A stretch of DNA of 64,000 nucleotides from Lactobacillus amylovorus DSM 20531 (lineage in GTDB: Bacteria > Bacillota > Bacilli > Lactobacillales > Lactobacillaceae): positions 682,001 to 746,000 of the forward strand of contig NZ_CP017706.1 in NCBI RefSeq assembly GCF_002706375.1, given 5' to 3'. Numbering within the stretch: position 1 is the stretch's first letter; each line of letters starts with the position of its first letter. Positions 16,684 to 25,371 of the stretch are shown one piece after another. The position numbers and the translations under genes were made by a program. The notes under the pieces are model-generated. The model was given only the letters and a program-made list of their open reading frames with translations, was not told where the DNA came from and searched no databases.

Positions 16684-17489
16684 TATTCGTTCTCCGTATC
16701 TACGTGTTTGGAAGTTAAAGTGTCATCATCCATAAACGTACGCGCTAATTTATCAAAGCTTGTTGAATTACCAGTAGTGTAGTATTCATGAACTGGCTTA
16801 TGCCCTTCTTCACTAAACAAACCATCACGGCGCATTACGTTGAATGTATATTGTGCTACTTGATCAGCAGGATCTAAAATAGTTACATTTTCATCGTCAA
16901 TTGCTTCTTTGAATTCTTGTTCAATTAATGGATAGTGGGTGCAGCCCAAAACCAAGGTATCAAATTCCTTACCTTTTAAAGAAGCTAAACTTTCTTTAAC
17001 CACCTTTAAATTAGTCGCATGATCTTCCTGTGCTTCAACTAATGGAGCAAGTTTTGGCGTAGCTAATTCTGTTACTTCAATTTCTGGATCACGGAAATGA
17101 ATTTCTTTTTCATAAGCATGTGAACCTACGGTTACACTAGTTGCTACAACCGCTACCTTTTTATTCTTAGTAGTTCTAGAAGCTGCTAGTGCACCTGATT
17201 GAATAACCCCGATAATCTGCGGTTCAATTTCTTTTTCAATTGTCCCCATGGCCGCAGCGGTTGCCGTATTGCAGGCAAAAATTACCAGCTTCACATCATT
17301 ATTAAGCAAGAACTTAACTGATCTGCGTGTTAAATTAATAATATCTTCTTTAGTTCGATTGCCATATGGCATATGTGCGTTATCACCAATAAAAACGGTG
17401 GATTCATTAGGCAGTTTTTCAATTACTTTTTTAGCGATAGACAGGCCGCCTAGACCTGAATCTAGTAGTCCAATTGGACGATTATCCAT
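16683..17489 (-). CDS. murI: Glutamate racemase
   Basis: A 268-residue MurI that makes D-glutamate for peptidoglycan. The N-terminal motif is MDNRPIGLLDSGLGGLSIAK, the catalytic cysteines lie in VIFACNTATAAA (~73) and LGCTHYPLI (~184), the usual pair for this racemase. The start is ATG 17489, preceded by AAGAGG with a 9-nt spacer; sequence upstream stays open to 17612 but codes for nothing family-like. It overlaps rdgB by one base and is divergent from yslB. Confidence 0.95.
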   Translation of the reverse strand: MDNRPIGLLDSGLGGLSIAKKVIEKLPNESTVFIGDNAHMPYGNRTKEDIINLTRRSVKFLLNNDVKLVIFACNTATAAAMGTIEKEIEPQIIGVIQSGALAASRTTKNKKVAVVATSVTVGSHAYEKEIHFRDPEIEVTELATPKLAPLVEAQEDHATNLKVVKESLASLKGKEFDTLVLGCTHYPLIEQEFKEAIDDENVTILDPADQVAQYTFNVMRRDGLFSEEGHKPVHEYYTTGNSTSFDKLARTFMDDDTLTSKHVDTENE

Positions 17490-17579
17490 GATAAAAAACC
17501 TCTTATTAAGAAAAAAATTATTTTCTACTCCTACTAGTTTACGGTAAAATAAAAAAGAATAAAAGGGATGAACAAGTTT

Positions 17580-17987
17580 ATGACAGAAAATACAGAACAC
17601 TCTAATGAACACGTATATTTTATTAATCAGCTTTACCGCGACTTTCTTTTGCCAACCATTTTAGGCGACGATAATGCATCTATTCTTTACTGGGCCGGCA
17701 AACGAGTTGCTCGCAAATATGATCTAACCGATTTTGACGATTTAGCTGACTTCTTTGCCATGGCTGAATTCGGCAAACTCAAAAAGACCAAGGAAAGACG
17801 CTCTTCTACCACTTTTGAACTTAGTGGACAAACAGTAGAAGATCGTTTAGACAGCGACAGTAAAGAATTTTCACTTGAAAGTGGCATGATTGCTGAAGCA
17901 GTTCAAAAGGCTACTGGCAAGACTACCGAAAGTGAAATCAACATTTTGCCTAAAGAAAAGAAAGTGGAAATCACCGCTAGATTCTAA
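17580..17987 (+). CDS. yslB: YslB family protein (DUF2507)
   Basis: A 135-residue cytosolic protein of the DUF2507/YslB family (V4R-like fold). Recognisable segments are ILYWAGKRVARKYDLT (~39-54) and FELSGQTVEDRLDSDSKEFSLESGMIAEA in the second half. Function is unknown; in Bacilli it often neighbours murI/rdgB, as here. ATG 17580 lies 9 nt after AAGGGATG; an in-frame ATG at 17568 abuts the ribosome site and is less likely. Confidence 0.82.
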   Translation: MTENTEHSNEHVYFINQLYRDFLLPTILGDDNASILYWAGKRVARKYDLTDFDDLADFFAMAEFGKLKKTKERRSSTTFELSGQTVEDRLDSDSKEFSLESGMIAEAVQKATGKTTESEINILPKEKKVEITARF

Positions 17988-18007
17988 AATCTAGACTATA
18001 AATTAGG

Positions 18008-18061
18008 ACTCCTATATACTTAATTTGTAACCGTATTACAACTAGATCTATATATAGGAGT
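18008..18061 (+). promoter_or_regulatory. mscL leader with nested inverted repeats covering the ribosome site
   Basis: ACTCCTATATA (18008-18018) is the perfect complement of TATATAGGAGT (18051-18061), which contains the mscL ribosome site AGGAG. Inside lies a second inverted repeat, TTGTAA-CCGTA-TTACAA (18025-18041). A candidate promoter TAGACT (17992) - 17 bp - TATACT (18015) would start RNA inside the structure, so only read-through RNA from yslB would carry both outer arms and be masked. Confidence 0.5.
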
Positions 18062-18068
18062 AAATAAA

Positions 18069-18440
18069 ATGCTTAAGGAATTTAAAAAATTTATTGCCCG
18101 CGGAAATGTAATTGATTTAGCAGTCGGTGTAATTATTGGTGCAGCTTTTACTGCCATTGTGCAATCACTTGTTACGAATCTAATCAATCCTTTAATCGGA
18201 TTATTCGTAGGCAGAATCGATCTTTCCAACATAGTTCTTCAAGTCGGGGATGCTAAATTTAAATACGGCAGCTTTTTAAATTCAGTAATTAACTTCCTGA
18301 TTATTGCCTTTGTTGTATTTTTAATTGTTAAAGCTGTTAACAAATTTACCAAAAAAGAGGAAAAAGAAGCGCCTGCTACACCAACTGAGGCAGATTACTT
18401 AAAAGAAATCCGTGATTTGCTTAAAGAAAAAGAAGTATAG
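18069..18440 (+). CDS. mscL: Large-conductance mechanosensitive channel MscL
   Basis: A 123-residue MscL, a homopentameric emergency valve for hypo-osmotic shock. The N-terminal amphipathic helix [20 protein letters not shown] runs into TM1 ([20 protein letters not shown], ~21-40); TM2 is near 78-98; the cytoplasmic helix with [23 protein letters not shown] is at the end. It is normal length. The ribosome site AGGAG sits in the leader structure described at 18008-18061. A terminator follows within 20 nt. Confidence 0.95.
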   Translation: MLKEFKKFIARGNVIDLAVGVIIGAAFTAIVQSLVTNLINPLIGLFVGRIDLSNIVLQVGDAKFKYGSFLNSVINFLIIAFVVFLIVKAVNKFTKKEEKEAPATPTEADYLKEIRDLLKEKEV

Positions 18441-18456
18441 TAAACATTCTAAGCTA

Positions 18457-18501
18457 AATAGTGAATTAGTTATTCGACGGGATAATTGATTCACTATTTT
18501 T
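18457..18501 (+). terminator. Terminator of mscL
   Basis: AATAGTGAAT / ATTCACTATT with a partly paired interior, followed by five T. It lies just left of the IS110 leader region. Confidence 0.8.
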
Positions 18502-18903
18502 GTTCTTTTGTGGAATTGAGATAGTAGTAAAACAATATGCCATGAGGGCCTTAGGCACTTGATGTCACATAGTAAACTGGCAGTTTTACTTAGGTTTTCA
18601 ATAGTCTCTTCGAAGAATGTAGACACAAGAGATGTCGAGTTTAGAAACATACTAACCTAAGTATTGGGTTGAAGTTCGACGGAACTTTAATCAAATACTT
18701 TATTTTTATCTAAAATAAAGGTGAAGATAAAGCATAAAGTCATATCTAATTTAAGGCAAAAAATGTCGTTTTAGAAACAGGCTGCTTTACCGACTATTTA
18801 GAAGTCTCTTCGAAGTATGCAGGCACTTGATGCCGGGTTTAGAAAATAAGAATTAAATAGTTCGATAAGGTATTTTATCTTTAAAACTTCGGGAGGTTCA
18901 ATC
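18502..18903 (+). ncRNA. Structured non-coding leader of the second IS110 element
   Basis: About 400 nt without a credible gene. A ~45-nt motif occurs twice exactly 200 nt apart (18603 and 18803): both copies have AGTCTCTTCGAAG, a small hairpin, then GAGTTTAGAAA or GGGTTTAGAAA. The hairpin stems differ but stay paired (GACA/TGTC in the first, GGCA/TGCC in the second). A shorter relative, GGCACTTGATGTC, is at 18554-18566. This suggests a conserved RNA fold, possibly the bridge RNA or remnants of repeated element ends. GGGAGG before the start serves the transposase. Confidence 0.4.
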
Positions 18904-20136
18904 ATGGAAAATTGTAAAGTGATTGTTGGCATTGATGTTAGCAGTAAGGACTCTACTGTCTGCGTTCTAATGGATAAAGTTAGGCAGGGTAAGACATTTA
19001 AAATAAGCAATGACATGGTCGGCTTCCAGCAGCTTTATAAAAGATTACGTCTTTACTCTGTCATTCCTTTGATAGTCTTTGAATCAACAGGAGTATATTC
19101 TTTGAGCTTGCAGGCTTTTTTAGAGAAGAAGCATATTCAATATCTAAAGCTTAATCCTTTGAAAGCTAAAAAGCTGATGGATAATAACCTTCGTCATAAT
19201 AAGACCGATCAAGTTGACGCTTATCGTCTAGCTCTGATACAGTTTAATGCTCCACAGAAGCTACTTAAGCCTCAGTCTCGGGCATACCATGAAATGCAAA
19301 ATGCAAGCAGATACTATGAAGAATTGAATAAAGCTATGGTTGTTGCCAAGAATCAGCTTCATCGTAATCTGCAGACAACTTTCCCACAAATTGAAAATCT
19401 CATGTGTCATCCTACAGGTAAAATTTATTGGTCAGTAGTTGCCTTATTTCCGCATGCACAAGCTGTTTTAGATAGTAACAAGGAACATATTTTGGGCGAA
19501 TTAGAAACTATATCGGGATTAAGCCAGAAAAAAGCCGAATACCTTACGCAACGCTTAATCTCTTTGGCTCGATTAACTTGTGCCTATGACAATAAGGATA
19601 GTATTGTTATCCGTGCTATTCAAAGAAATATTGCCAGTCTTTTTTCTCTTGATCAGGAGAAAAAGGAAGCACTGGCCTACCTGTATAAATTAGCCAGTAA
19701 AAATCAGGCTGATACCCGTATATTAACCATTTATCAAAGCATTCCTGGTATTGCCAAAACAACAGCCTTAAGATTATTGGCTGAATTAGGTGATTTAAGA
19801 CGATTTGACAGTCCTAACCAAATTGATGCTTTCATCGGCATTGATCCTGGCATCTATCAGTCTGGTGAATTAGACAGTCATTTAAGTATTACCAAACACG
19901 GCAATTCAATTGCCAGAAAGATCATGTATTTAAGTATCGGTCAAATGGAATCAGTAAAGACTACCCAGCCCTGTCATATTACTGACTATTATGATAGAAA
20001 AAAATCTTCTCAAAGCCGCGGCTTCAAGAAGATTGCCATTGCATCAGTACATAAACTAATTCGAACCATGTATGCACTGGTTACAAAGAATCAATTATAT
20101 GATTACAACGTAGCCACTAGGAATCAAAGACTTTAG
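18904..20136 (+). CDS. IS110-family transposase, first of a tandem pair
   Basis: A 410-residue IS110 recombinase, intact. DEDD domain: VIVGIDVSSKDSTVCVL (~7-23), VFESTGVYS (~59-67), NKTDQVDAYRLAL (~98-110). Transposase_20 domain: IYQSIPGIAKTTALRLLAEL (~276-295), FIGIDPGIYQSG, and SITKHGNSIARK with the serine/threonine region used in catalysis. The C-terminus KLIRTMYALVTKNQLYDYN closely resembles the next gene, so the two are related but not recent duplicates. GGGAGG precedes the start. Element ends were not determined. Confidence 0.93.
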   Translation: MENCKVIVGIDVSSKDSTVCVLMDKVRQGKTFKISNDMVGFQQLYKRLRLYSVIPLIVFESTGVYSLSLQAFLEKKHIQYLKLNPLKAKKLMDNNLRHNKTDQVDAYRLALIQFNAPQKLLKPQSRAYHEMQNASRYYEELNKAMVVAKNQLHRNLQTTFPQIENLMCHPTGKIYWSVVALFPHAQAVLDSNKEHILGELETISGLSQKKAEYLTQRLISLARLTCAYDNKDSIVIRAIQRNIASLFSLDQEKKEALAYLYKLASKNQADTRILTIYQSIPGIAKTTALRLLAELGDLRRFDSPNQIDAFIGIDPGIYQSGELDSHLSITKHGNSIARKIMYLSIGQMESVKTTQPCHITDYYDRKKSSQSRGFKKIAIASVHKLIRTMYALVTKNQLYDYNVATRNQRL

Positions 20137-20168
20137 TTGAAATCAAATAATCACTTTCAGTATAACAA

Positions 20169-20197
20169 CCTATGAAAAAACTACAAGAATTCATAGG
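20169..20197 (+). terminator. Hairpin after the first tandem IS110 transposase
   Basis: CCTATGAA / TTCATAGG with a 13-nt loop, followed by CTTCTTTGTGTT. It is a moderate terminator candidate between the two IS110 genes. The rest of 20137-20382 has no gene and none of the repeated motif seen at 18603/18803. Confidence 0.5.
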
Positions 20198-20382
20198 CTT
20201 CTTTGTGTTACCTAATAAATATGCACTAAACTTTTATTTAATCTTTTCAGCTTTATTCGCACCATTATTTTTAAGAAAATATTTAAATTAAACGTTGATA
20301 ATACTTGAATTAAAGTAGAAAAATTAGATCTGATTTCTTAAGCAAATACGTTTTACTACTTGGCTTTAAGGAGGTTTATCTT

Positions 20383-21609
20383 ATGCAAGTTACTTTTGGA
20401 ATTGATGTAAGCAAGTCTACTTCTACTGTTTGCGAGCTTATTGGTGAAAGCAAAAATGAACTGACAATTACCAATGATCGTCCTGGTTTTGTTCAGCTGC
20501 TCAAAGAACTATCTGCTTTTTCTAAGCATCCACAAATAATCTTCGAAGCTACAGGAGTCTACTCACGCAGACTGCAGACTTTTCTTGAAGACTATGACTA
20601 TGATTATGTAATTCTTAATCCGCTTAAAGCTAAAAAGGAAATGGATCTTGGGTTAAGATACAACAAGACTGATAAAACTGATGCTTATCATTTAGCCTTA
20701 ATTCAAAAGCTGCATCATCATCCTGTTAATCAAATTCAATCTCAAACCTATAAGCAACTTAATTCACTAAGTCGTTTCTATGATCAGTTGACAAGCGACT
20801 TAGTAACGGCTAAAAATAGACTTCATCAAGCCTTACAGTCAACCTTTCCTGAGATTGAAACTTTATTTTGCTCTGCCAAAGGCAAGAATTACTGGCAAAT
20901 AGTGCCCCATTATCCTCACTGTGATTTAGTGAGAAAAAATGATAAAAAGCAAATTATTAATTGGTTGATGCGGTTAAAAGGCGTTGGCTTTAAGCATGCT
21001 CAAAGAACTACAGATAAACTAATCGAGTTAGCCAATAAAGCTTATCCTGTTGTTTCATGTAACAGTGTAGAAGCCGAACAGGTGCAATACTATGCTCAAA
21101 GTCTCCTCAATTTGAGTGATCAAAGAGAACAGCTAATTGAGCGAATGGTCAAGTTAGCCCAATCCTTGCCTAATCATAATTTAGAAAACTTGGAAAGCAT
21201 TCCCGGCTTTGCTCAAATTACCGCAGTTAGAGTCTTGGCAGAATTAGGAGATTTACGCAGATTTAGTAATCCCAATAAAATCAACGCTTTTATTGGGATT
21301 GACCCAGGCAGATATCAATCAGGCGAAATGGATTCTAACTTGAGCATTTCTAAGCATGGCAATGCAGTGGCACGTAAGCTGCTTTATCGCGCTATTGGTC
21401 AAATTGATAATGCATCAAAGACCAACCCTTGTCATATAGCAGACTATTATGAAAGCAAAAAGCTATCCTCTCAAACCAAAGGATTCAAGAAGATAGCTAT
21501 TGCTTCAATACATAAATTAATCAGAACGATCTATGCTCTGATTATCAAGGATCAACTATATGATTACAACGTAGCCACACATAACCAAAAAGGCTTTAGT
21601 CGTAATTAA
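20383..21609 (+). CDS. IS110-family transposase, second of a tandem pair
   Basis: A 408-residue IS110 recombinase, intact. DEDD domain: TFGIDVSKSTSTVCEL (~4-19), IIFEATGVYS (~54-63), NKTDKTDAYHLAL (~95-107). Transposase_20 domain: LESIPGFAQITAVRVLAEL, FIGIDPGRYQSGEMDS and SISKHGNAVARK. A strong AAGGAGG is 6-7 nt upstream of the ATG. It is clearly homologous to the gene at 18904 along its whole length. The non-coding sequences around the two genes differ, so each belongs to a different IS110 type inserted side by side. Confidence 0.93.
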   Translation: MQVTFGIDVSKSTSTVCELIGESKNELTITNDRPGFVQLLKELSAFSKHPQIIFEATGVYSRRLQTFLEDYDYDYVILNPLKAKKEMDLGLRYNKTDKTDAYHLALIQKLHHHPVNQIQSQTYKQLNSLSRFYDQLTSDLVTAKNRLHQALQSTFPEIETLFCSAKGKNYWQIVPHYPHCDLVRKNDKKQIINWLMRLKGVGFKHAQRTTDKLIELANKAYPVVSCNSVEAEQVQYYAQSLLNLSDQREQLIERMVKLAQSLPNHNLENLESIPGFAQITAVRVLAELGDLRRFSNPNKINAFIGIDPGRYQSGEMDSNLSISKHGNAVARKLLYRAIGQIDNASKTNPCHIADYYESKKLSSQTKGFKKIAIASIHKLIRTIYALIIKDQLYDYNVATHNQKGFSRN

Positions 21610-21732
21610 TTGATCAAGTACATTATAAAACGAAGCTTGTAAAAATAATATATTTGCAGGTTTATTTGTTATACCATCTTTTAAAAATAATTCGCCCATA
21701 ATTTCTATATATCAAAAATACAATAAAAAAAC

Positions 21733-21762
21733 AAAGTCAAACACCCTATTGTGCTTGACTTT
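21733..21762. other. Inverted repeat between IS110 and trxA
   Basis: AAAGTCAA ... TTGACTTT, with CAC/GTG extending the stem inside. It has no T run. The left arm and loop include GTCAAACACCCTA, which also occurs in inverted orientation at 4132-4144 beside the first IS110 element, so it may be part of a repeated insertion remnant. The remainder of 21610-21732 is AT-rich with nothing recognised. Confidence 0.4.
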
Positions 21763-21768
21763 ACGTAG

Positions 21769-21804
21769 AAAAAAGCCTGAGGTCGATTGGTCTCAAGCTT
21801 TTTT
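21769..21804 (-). terminator. Terminator of trxA
   Basis: AAAAAAGC and GCTTTTTT arms close an inner imperfect TGAG/CTCA stem, just after the trxA stop on the minus strand. Confidence 0.85.
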
Positions 21805-21819
21805 GATTATCTTTTTTCT

Positions 21820-22131
21820 TTAATCAGTGTATTGATCCAAAATTTGGTCCAACTTTTCCTTTGGAGTGTAACCAGTAATTCGATCAACAATGTTGCCATC
21901 CTTCTTGATAATCAAAGTTGGGATAGCCATAATGCCAAGGTTCTTAGCAGTATCTTGGTTTTGATCAACATCCATCTTGTAGAAGTTAACGTCTTGACGT
22001 TCTTCTGACAATTGTTCAATTACTGGTGATTGCATCTTACATGGACCACACCAAGTTGCCCAAAAGTCAACTAAAGCAACACCATTACTAGTTTCTTCAT
22101 CGAAGTTTTGATCATTAATTGCATCAACCAT
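21820..22131 (-). CDS. trxA: Thioredoxin
   Basis: A 103-residue thioredoxin with the active site WATWCGPCKM near residues 26-35 and cis-proline in MAIPTLI (~73). It is the cytosolic dithiol donor for ribonucleotide reductase, methionine sulfoxide reductase and protein disulfides, recharged by thioredoxin reductase with NADPH. It lies 80 nt downstream of mutS2 on the same strand, a common order in lactobacilli. A terminator follows. Two IS110 elements separate it from mscL. Confidence 0.95.
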   Translation of the reverse strand: MVDAINDQNFDEETSNGVALVDFWATWCGPCKMQSPVIEQLSEERQDVNFYKMDVDQNQDTAKNLGIMAIPTLIIKKDGNIVDRITGYTPKEKLDQILDQYTD

Positions 22132-22211
22132 AATATTTACCTCACTAAATAAATTTCTAAAGTTTATATTATTAGTATATTCATCTTACTTACTTTTTGC
22201 AAGTAAATTGC

Positions 22212-24569
22212 TTACTTCAATTCAACAATCGTTGCTCCGTTACCGCCTTCGTTAGCTGGCGCATAGTTAAAGCTCTTGACGTGTCTGCTGTTACGCAAAT
22301 ATTGCCATACCCCTTTACGGATTGCACCAGTACCAATTCCGTGAATTATCGTTACTGTGCCAAGGCCGGCTAATAAAACAGAATCGATATAACGATCAAG
22401 GTTAGTCATTGCTTCGTCATAGCGTTGACCGCGCAGGTCTAATTCACTATGAGCATTGCTTCTTCTAACTGCACTAGTAGCTCTAACTAAATGTTTAGGC
22501 TTAGTAGATTCGTTCTTTTCAATTCGCTCAATATCACGATCGCTAACTTTTACCTTGATAATTCCCATCTGAACCTCATATTCATGTTCGGACAGCTTCT
22601 TGGTAATAGTCCCTGTTTGACCGTATGAGAGGACTTTTACACGGTCACCTACATTTACATGATGACGACGCTTTTCACGCTGTAAGACCTTGTTATGGGC
22701 TAAATTGTTAGCCTGACGTTCCAGACTGTTTAATTCACCCTTAGCTTCAATGATCTTGTTTTCTTTTATGCCAGCATTCTTTTGCTTTTCAAGTTGTTCA
22801 ATAATTTGATCAGCCTTTTTACGACGCTTGGCAATGATTTCATTCGCTCTTTCTTGAGCAAAATCAAGCTGCTTTTGTACGCGTTGATTGTACCAATCAA
22901 GTGCTTGTTGCAATTTTTGTTCCAACTTTTGGCTACGATCTAAACTAGTCTCCAAACGATTGCGTGCACTAGTGGCCGCCTTAGTTTGCGCATTCAACTT
23001 AGAAATCATCTTGTTAATGTCTGAATCTTCATCTGACATTAAGTTTTGCGCATTTTTAACTACATCTTCACGCATCCCCAATCGACGAGCAATCGCAAAG
23101 GCATTACTGTGACCAGGAATACCAATTTGCAAATGATAAGTTGGTGACAAAGTCTTCAAATCAAATTCCATTGAGGCATTTGTAGTACGAGGACGGTTGT
23201 AGCCGTAAAGTTTTAATTCAGGATAGTGCGTCGTAACCATGATCTTGGCATCTTTTTGACGCAAAAAGTCCAAAATACTGATAGCCAAACTGGCACCTTC
23301 TTCTGGGTCGGTACCTGCACCAATTTCGTCAATTAAAACCAAGGTTTCCTTGTTCACATTTTTCATAATGGCTACAATGTCATTGATGTGGGATGAGAAA
23401 GTACTCAATGATTGCTCAATCGATTGTTCATCACCGATATCAGCGTAGACCTCTTCAAACACACCAACTTTACTACCTTCTTCGGCTGGAATAAACAAAC
23501 CAGATTGAGCCATTAATTGCAACAAACCTGCAGTTTTTAATGTGATAGTCTTACCACCGGTGTTTGGACCAGTGATTAACATCGTATCAAAATCATCACC
23601 CAAACGAATATCATTTGGTACAACTTTTTCAGGATCAATCAATGGGTGACGCGCGTTGCGTAAATTAATTGAGTGATCCTTAGTTAAAATTGGTTCGCTA
23701 GCCTTCATGCTTTTAGCCAATTTAGCTTTAGCTTGCAAGAAGTCTAGTCGTGTTAAAGCAGTCGCAATATTATTCAAACTGTCAATTTCCTCTCTAGCTA
23801 AGCCAGACAAGTGCTTTAAAATATTGCGGATCTCTTGTTTTTCTTGAGCAATCAAATTTTGTTGACGGTTGTTCAGGTTTAAAACTGCTTCTGGTTCAAT
23901 AAACAAAGTTTGACCACTGGCACTTTGATCGTGAACTACACCACCAAATTTTGCTCTATATTCTTGTTTAACTGGAATAACGTAACGATCATCACGAATA
24001 GTTACAATTTGTTCAGATAAGTATTTACTGCTGTTGCCCTTGGTATAAGCATTCATCTTATCCTTGATTTCTTCTTCATTGCTTGCAATATCGTGACGCA
24101 AACGAGCTAAAGCACTTGAAGCCGTATCAAGTACTTCACCATCATAATCAAGGGACTTCTTTAATTCTCTAAAAAGAAGATCTGGCACATCTAATTGATC
24201 CAAGATTGAATCAATAGCTGATAAATCTATTTTTTCATCATCAAGATCTTCCAAAAAACTATTAATTTCATTAGCCAGGCTTAAGACAAGCAATAAGTTG
24301 CCCAGCTCTTTAGCATTCAAATTTGCCTTTACGCCCAAACGTTTAGTACTTGGACGGACATCTTTAAAGTCAGTTAAAGGAAGTTGCCCTTGGATTCTAA
24401 GCAAATCTGCTAATGCCAAAGTTTGTTTTAATTCCGTTTGTACTTGGTCAAAATCATCACTTGGTACTAGCCTTTCAGCTTCTTTCTTAGCTGGTTCAGT
24501 AATAGCTAGTTCACTTAAGCGTTTGGTAATTTCGCCAAATTCTAAAATTTTTAAAATCTTTTTATTCAT
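22212..24569 (-). CDS. mutS2: MutS2 endonuclease / ribosome-rescue ATPase
   Basis: 785 residues, normal length. The clamp/lever region (~1-320) is followed by the MutS ATPase: Walker A TGPNTGGKTITLK (~330-342), Walker B ETLVLIDEIGAGTDPEEGASLA (~404-425, here shown only by DEIGAGTDPEEG), ABC signature STFSSH. A long coiled region (~510-640) leads to a C-terminal Smr nuclease domain: LDLRGQRYDEAM (~711) and TIIHGIGTGAIRKGV. MutS2 suppresses homologous recombination and, in Bacillus, splits collided ribosomes. It has no mismatch-recognition domain, unlike MutS at 37.6 kb. Confidence 0.95.
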   Translation of the reverse strand: MNKKILKILEFGEITKRLSELAITEPAKKEAERLVPSDDFDQVQTELKQTLALADLLRIQGQLPLTDFKDVRPSTKRLGVKANLNAKELGNLLLVLSLANEINSFLEDLDDEKIDLSAIDSILDQLDVPDLLFRELKKSLDYDGEVLDTASSALARLRHDIASNEEEIKDKMNAYTKGNSSKYLSEQIVTIRDDRYVIPVKQEYRAKFGGVVHDQSASGQTLFIEPEAVLNLNNRQQNLIAQEKQEIRNILKHLSGLAREEIDSLNNIATALTRLDFLQAKAKLAKSMKASEPILTKDHSINLRNARHPLIDPEKVVPNDIRLGDDFDTMLITGPNTGGKTITLKTAGLLQLMAQSGLFIPAEEGSKVGVFEEVYADIGDEQSIEQSLSTFSSHINDIVAIMKNVNKETLVLIDEIGAGTDPEEGASLAISILDFLRQKDAKIMVTTHYPELKLYGYNRPRTTNASMEFDLKTLSPTYHLQIGIPGHSNAFAIARRLGMREDVVKNAQNLMSDEDSDINKMISKLNAQTKAATSARNRLETSLDRSQKLEQKLQQALDWYNQRVQKQLDFAQERANEIIAKRRKKADQIIEQLEKQKNAGIKENKIIEAKGELNSLERQANNLAHNKVLQREKRRHHVNVGDRVKVLSYGQTGTITKKLSEHEYEVQMGIIKVKVSDRDIERIEKNESTKPKHLVRATSAVRRSNAHSELDLRGQRYDEAMTNLDRYIDSVLLAGLGTVTIIHGIGTGAIRKGVWQYLRNSRHVKSFNYAPANEGGNGATIVELK

Positions 24570-24595
24570 AGCTATTTATTTTTCTTAAAACTAAC

Positions 24596-24627
24596 AAAAA
24601 GGACCAGCCACAGCCAGTCCTTTTTTT
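24596..24627 (-). terminator. Terminator after the alaS-ireB-ruvX-DUF1292 operon
   Basis: AAAAAGGAC / GTCCTTTTTTT around an inner GC-rich loop, directly after the DUF1292 gene on the minus strand. Confidence 0.85.
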
Positions 24628-24629
24628 AT

Positions 24630-24941
24630 TTACTTACCACTCAAGCGGTCATCGTCTAAGAAAGTATTCAAAACTCCTTGGACCATATCCCACTCATCAT
24701 CAGATTCGATTTCGTGCAAATCACTACTTGTTACATCGCCTGCATCATCTGCATCGTAACTGAAAGCTTGTACTTCGATATCTTCATCATCGCCAACAGC
24801 GGCTGGATAAAGAAGCACGTATGATTTGTCATAATCATCAGAATGAAAAGTAAATAATACTTCATACAATTCTTCATTACCTTGATCGTCGATCAAAGTA
24901 ATTTGACGATCTTCATCGTCACCATTAACTTGTGCTGCCAT
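24630..24941 (-). CDS. DUF1292 domain-containing protein (YrzB-like)
   Basis: A 103-residue highly acidic protein. The core ITLIDDQGNEELYEVLFTF followed by YVLLYPA is the DUF1292 signature. Function is unknown. It starts one base after the ruvX stop and ends the alaS-ireB-ruvX-DUF1292 operon, a gene order conserved across Firmicutes. Confidence 0.88.
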   Translation of the reverse strand: MAAQVNGDDEDRQITLIDDQGNEELYEVLFTFHSDDYDKSYVLLYPAAVGDDEDIEVQAFSYDADDAGDVTSSDLHEIESDDEWDMVQGVLNTFLDDDRLSGK

Positions 24942-24942
24942 G

Positions 24943-25371
24943 TTAATCCTTTCGGTGTAAATCTAAATAATTTTGCAAGATGAGCACCGCTGCCATCTGA
25001 TCAATCACTTGTTTACGTTTCTTACGGTCATGAATACCAGCATCTTCTACAAGTACTCGCCGTGACTCAATTGTTGTTAATCTTTCATCAGAATAATACA
25101 CAGGTAAACCAAACTTTTCTTCAAGTCGTTTGCCATATGCCTTACTTCGTGCAACAGAAGATCCTGAAGTCCCATCCATATTCTTAGGCAAACCCAATAC
25201 GAATCCTTCTGGATCATATTGTCTTACCAATTTCTTTAAGGGATGCATACCAAAATTATATTTGGTTTCATCAATTTGAATAGTTTCTAACTTTTGTGCA
25301 GTAATGCCTAGCTCATCGCTAACAGCAACCCCTACGGTTTTAGAACCTACATCTAGACCTAATAATCGCAT
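24943..25371 (-). CDS. ruvX: Holliday junction resolvase-like RuvX (YqgF)
   Basis: A 142-residue RNase H-fold nuclease of the YqgF family, linked to pre-16S rRNA processing and proposed in recombination. Visible motifs: [19 protein letters not shown] at the N-terminus (first catalytic aspartate), [14 protein letters not shown] (~57-70), YYSDERLTT (~95-103) and [14 protein letters not shown] near the end with the last aspartate. It overlaps ireB by one base and is one base from DUF1292. Confidence 0.93.
   Translation of the reverse strand: MRLLGLDVGSKTVGVAVSDELGITAQKLETIQIDETKYNFGMHPLKKLVRQYDPEGFVLGLPKNMDGTSGSSVARSKAYGKRLEEKFGLPVYYSDERLTTIESRRVLVEDAGIHDRKKRKQVIDQMAAVLILQNYLDLHRKD

Noticed and set aside
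18399..18650. 83-residue minus-strand ORF before the tandem IS110 pair
   Set aside because: It runs through the mscL terminator and the repeated structured motif, has no ribosome site and no family look.
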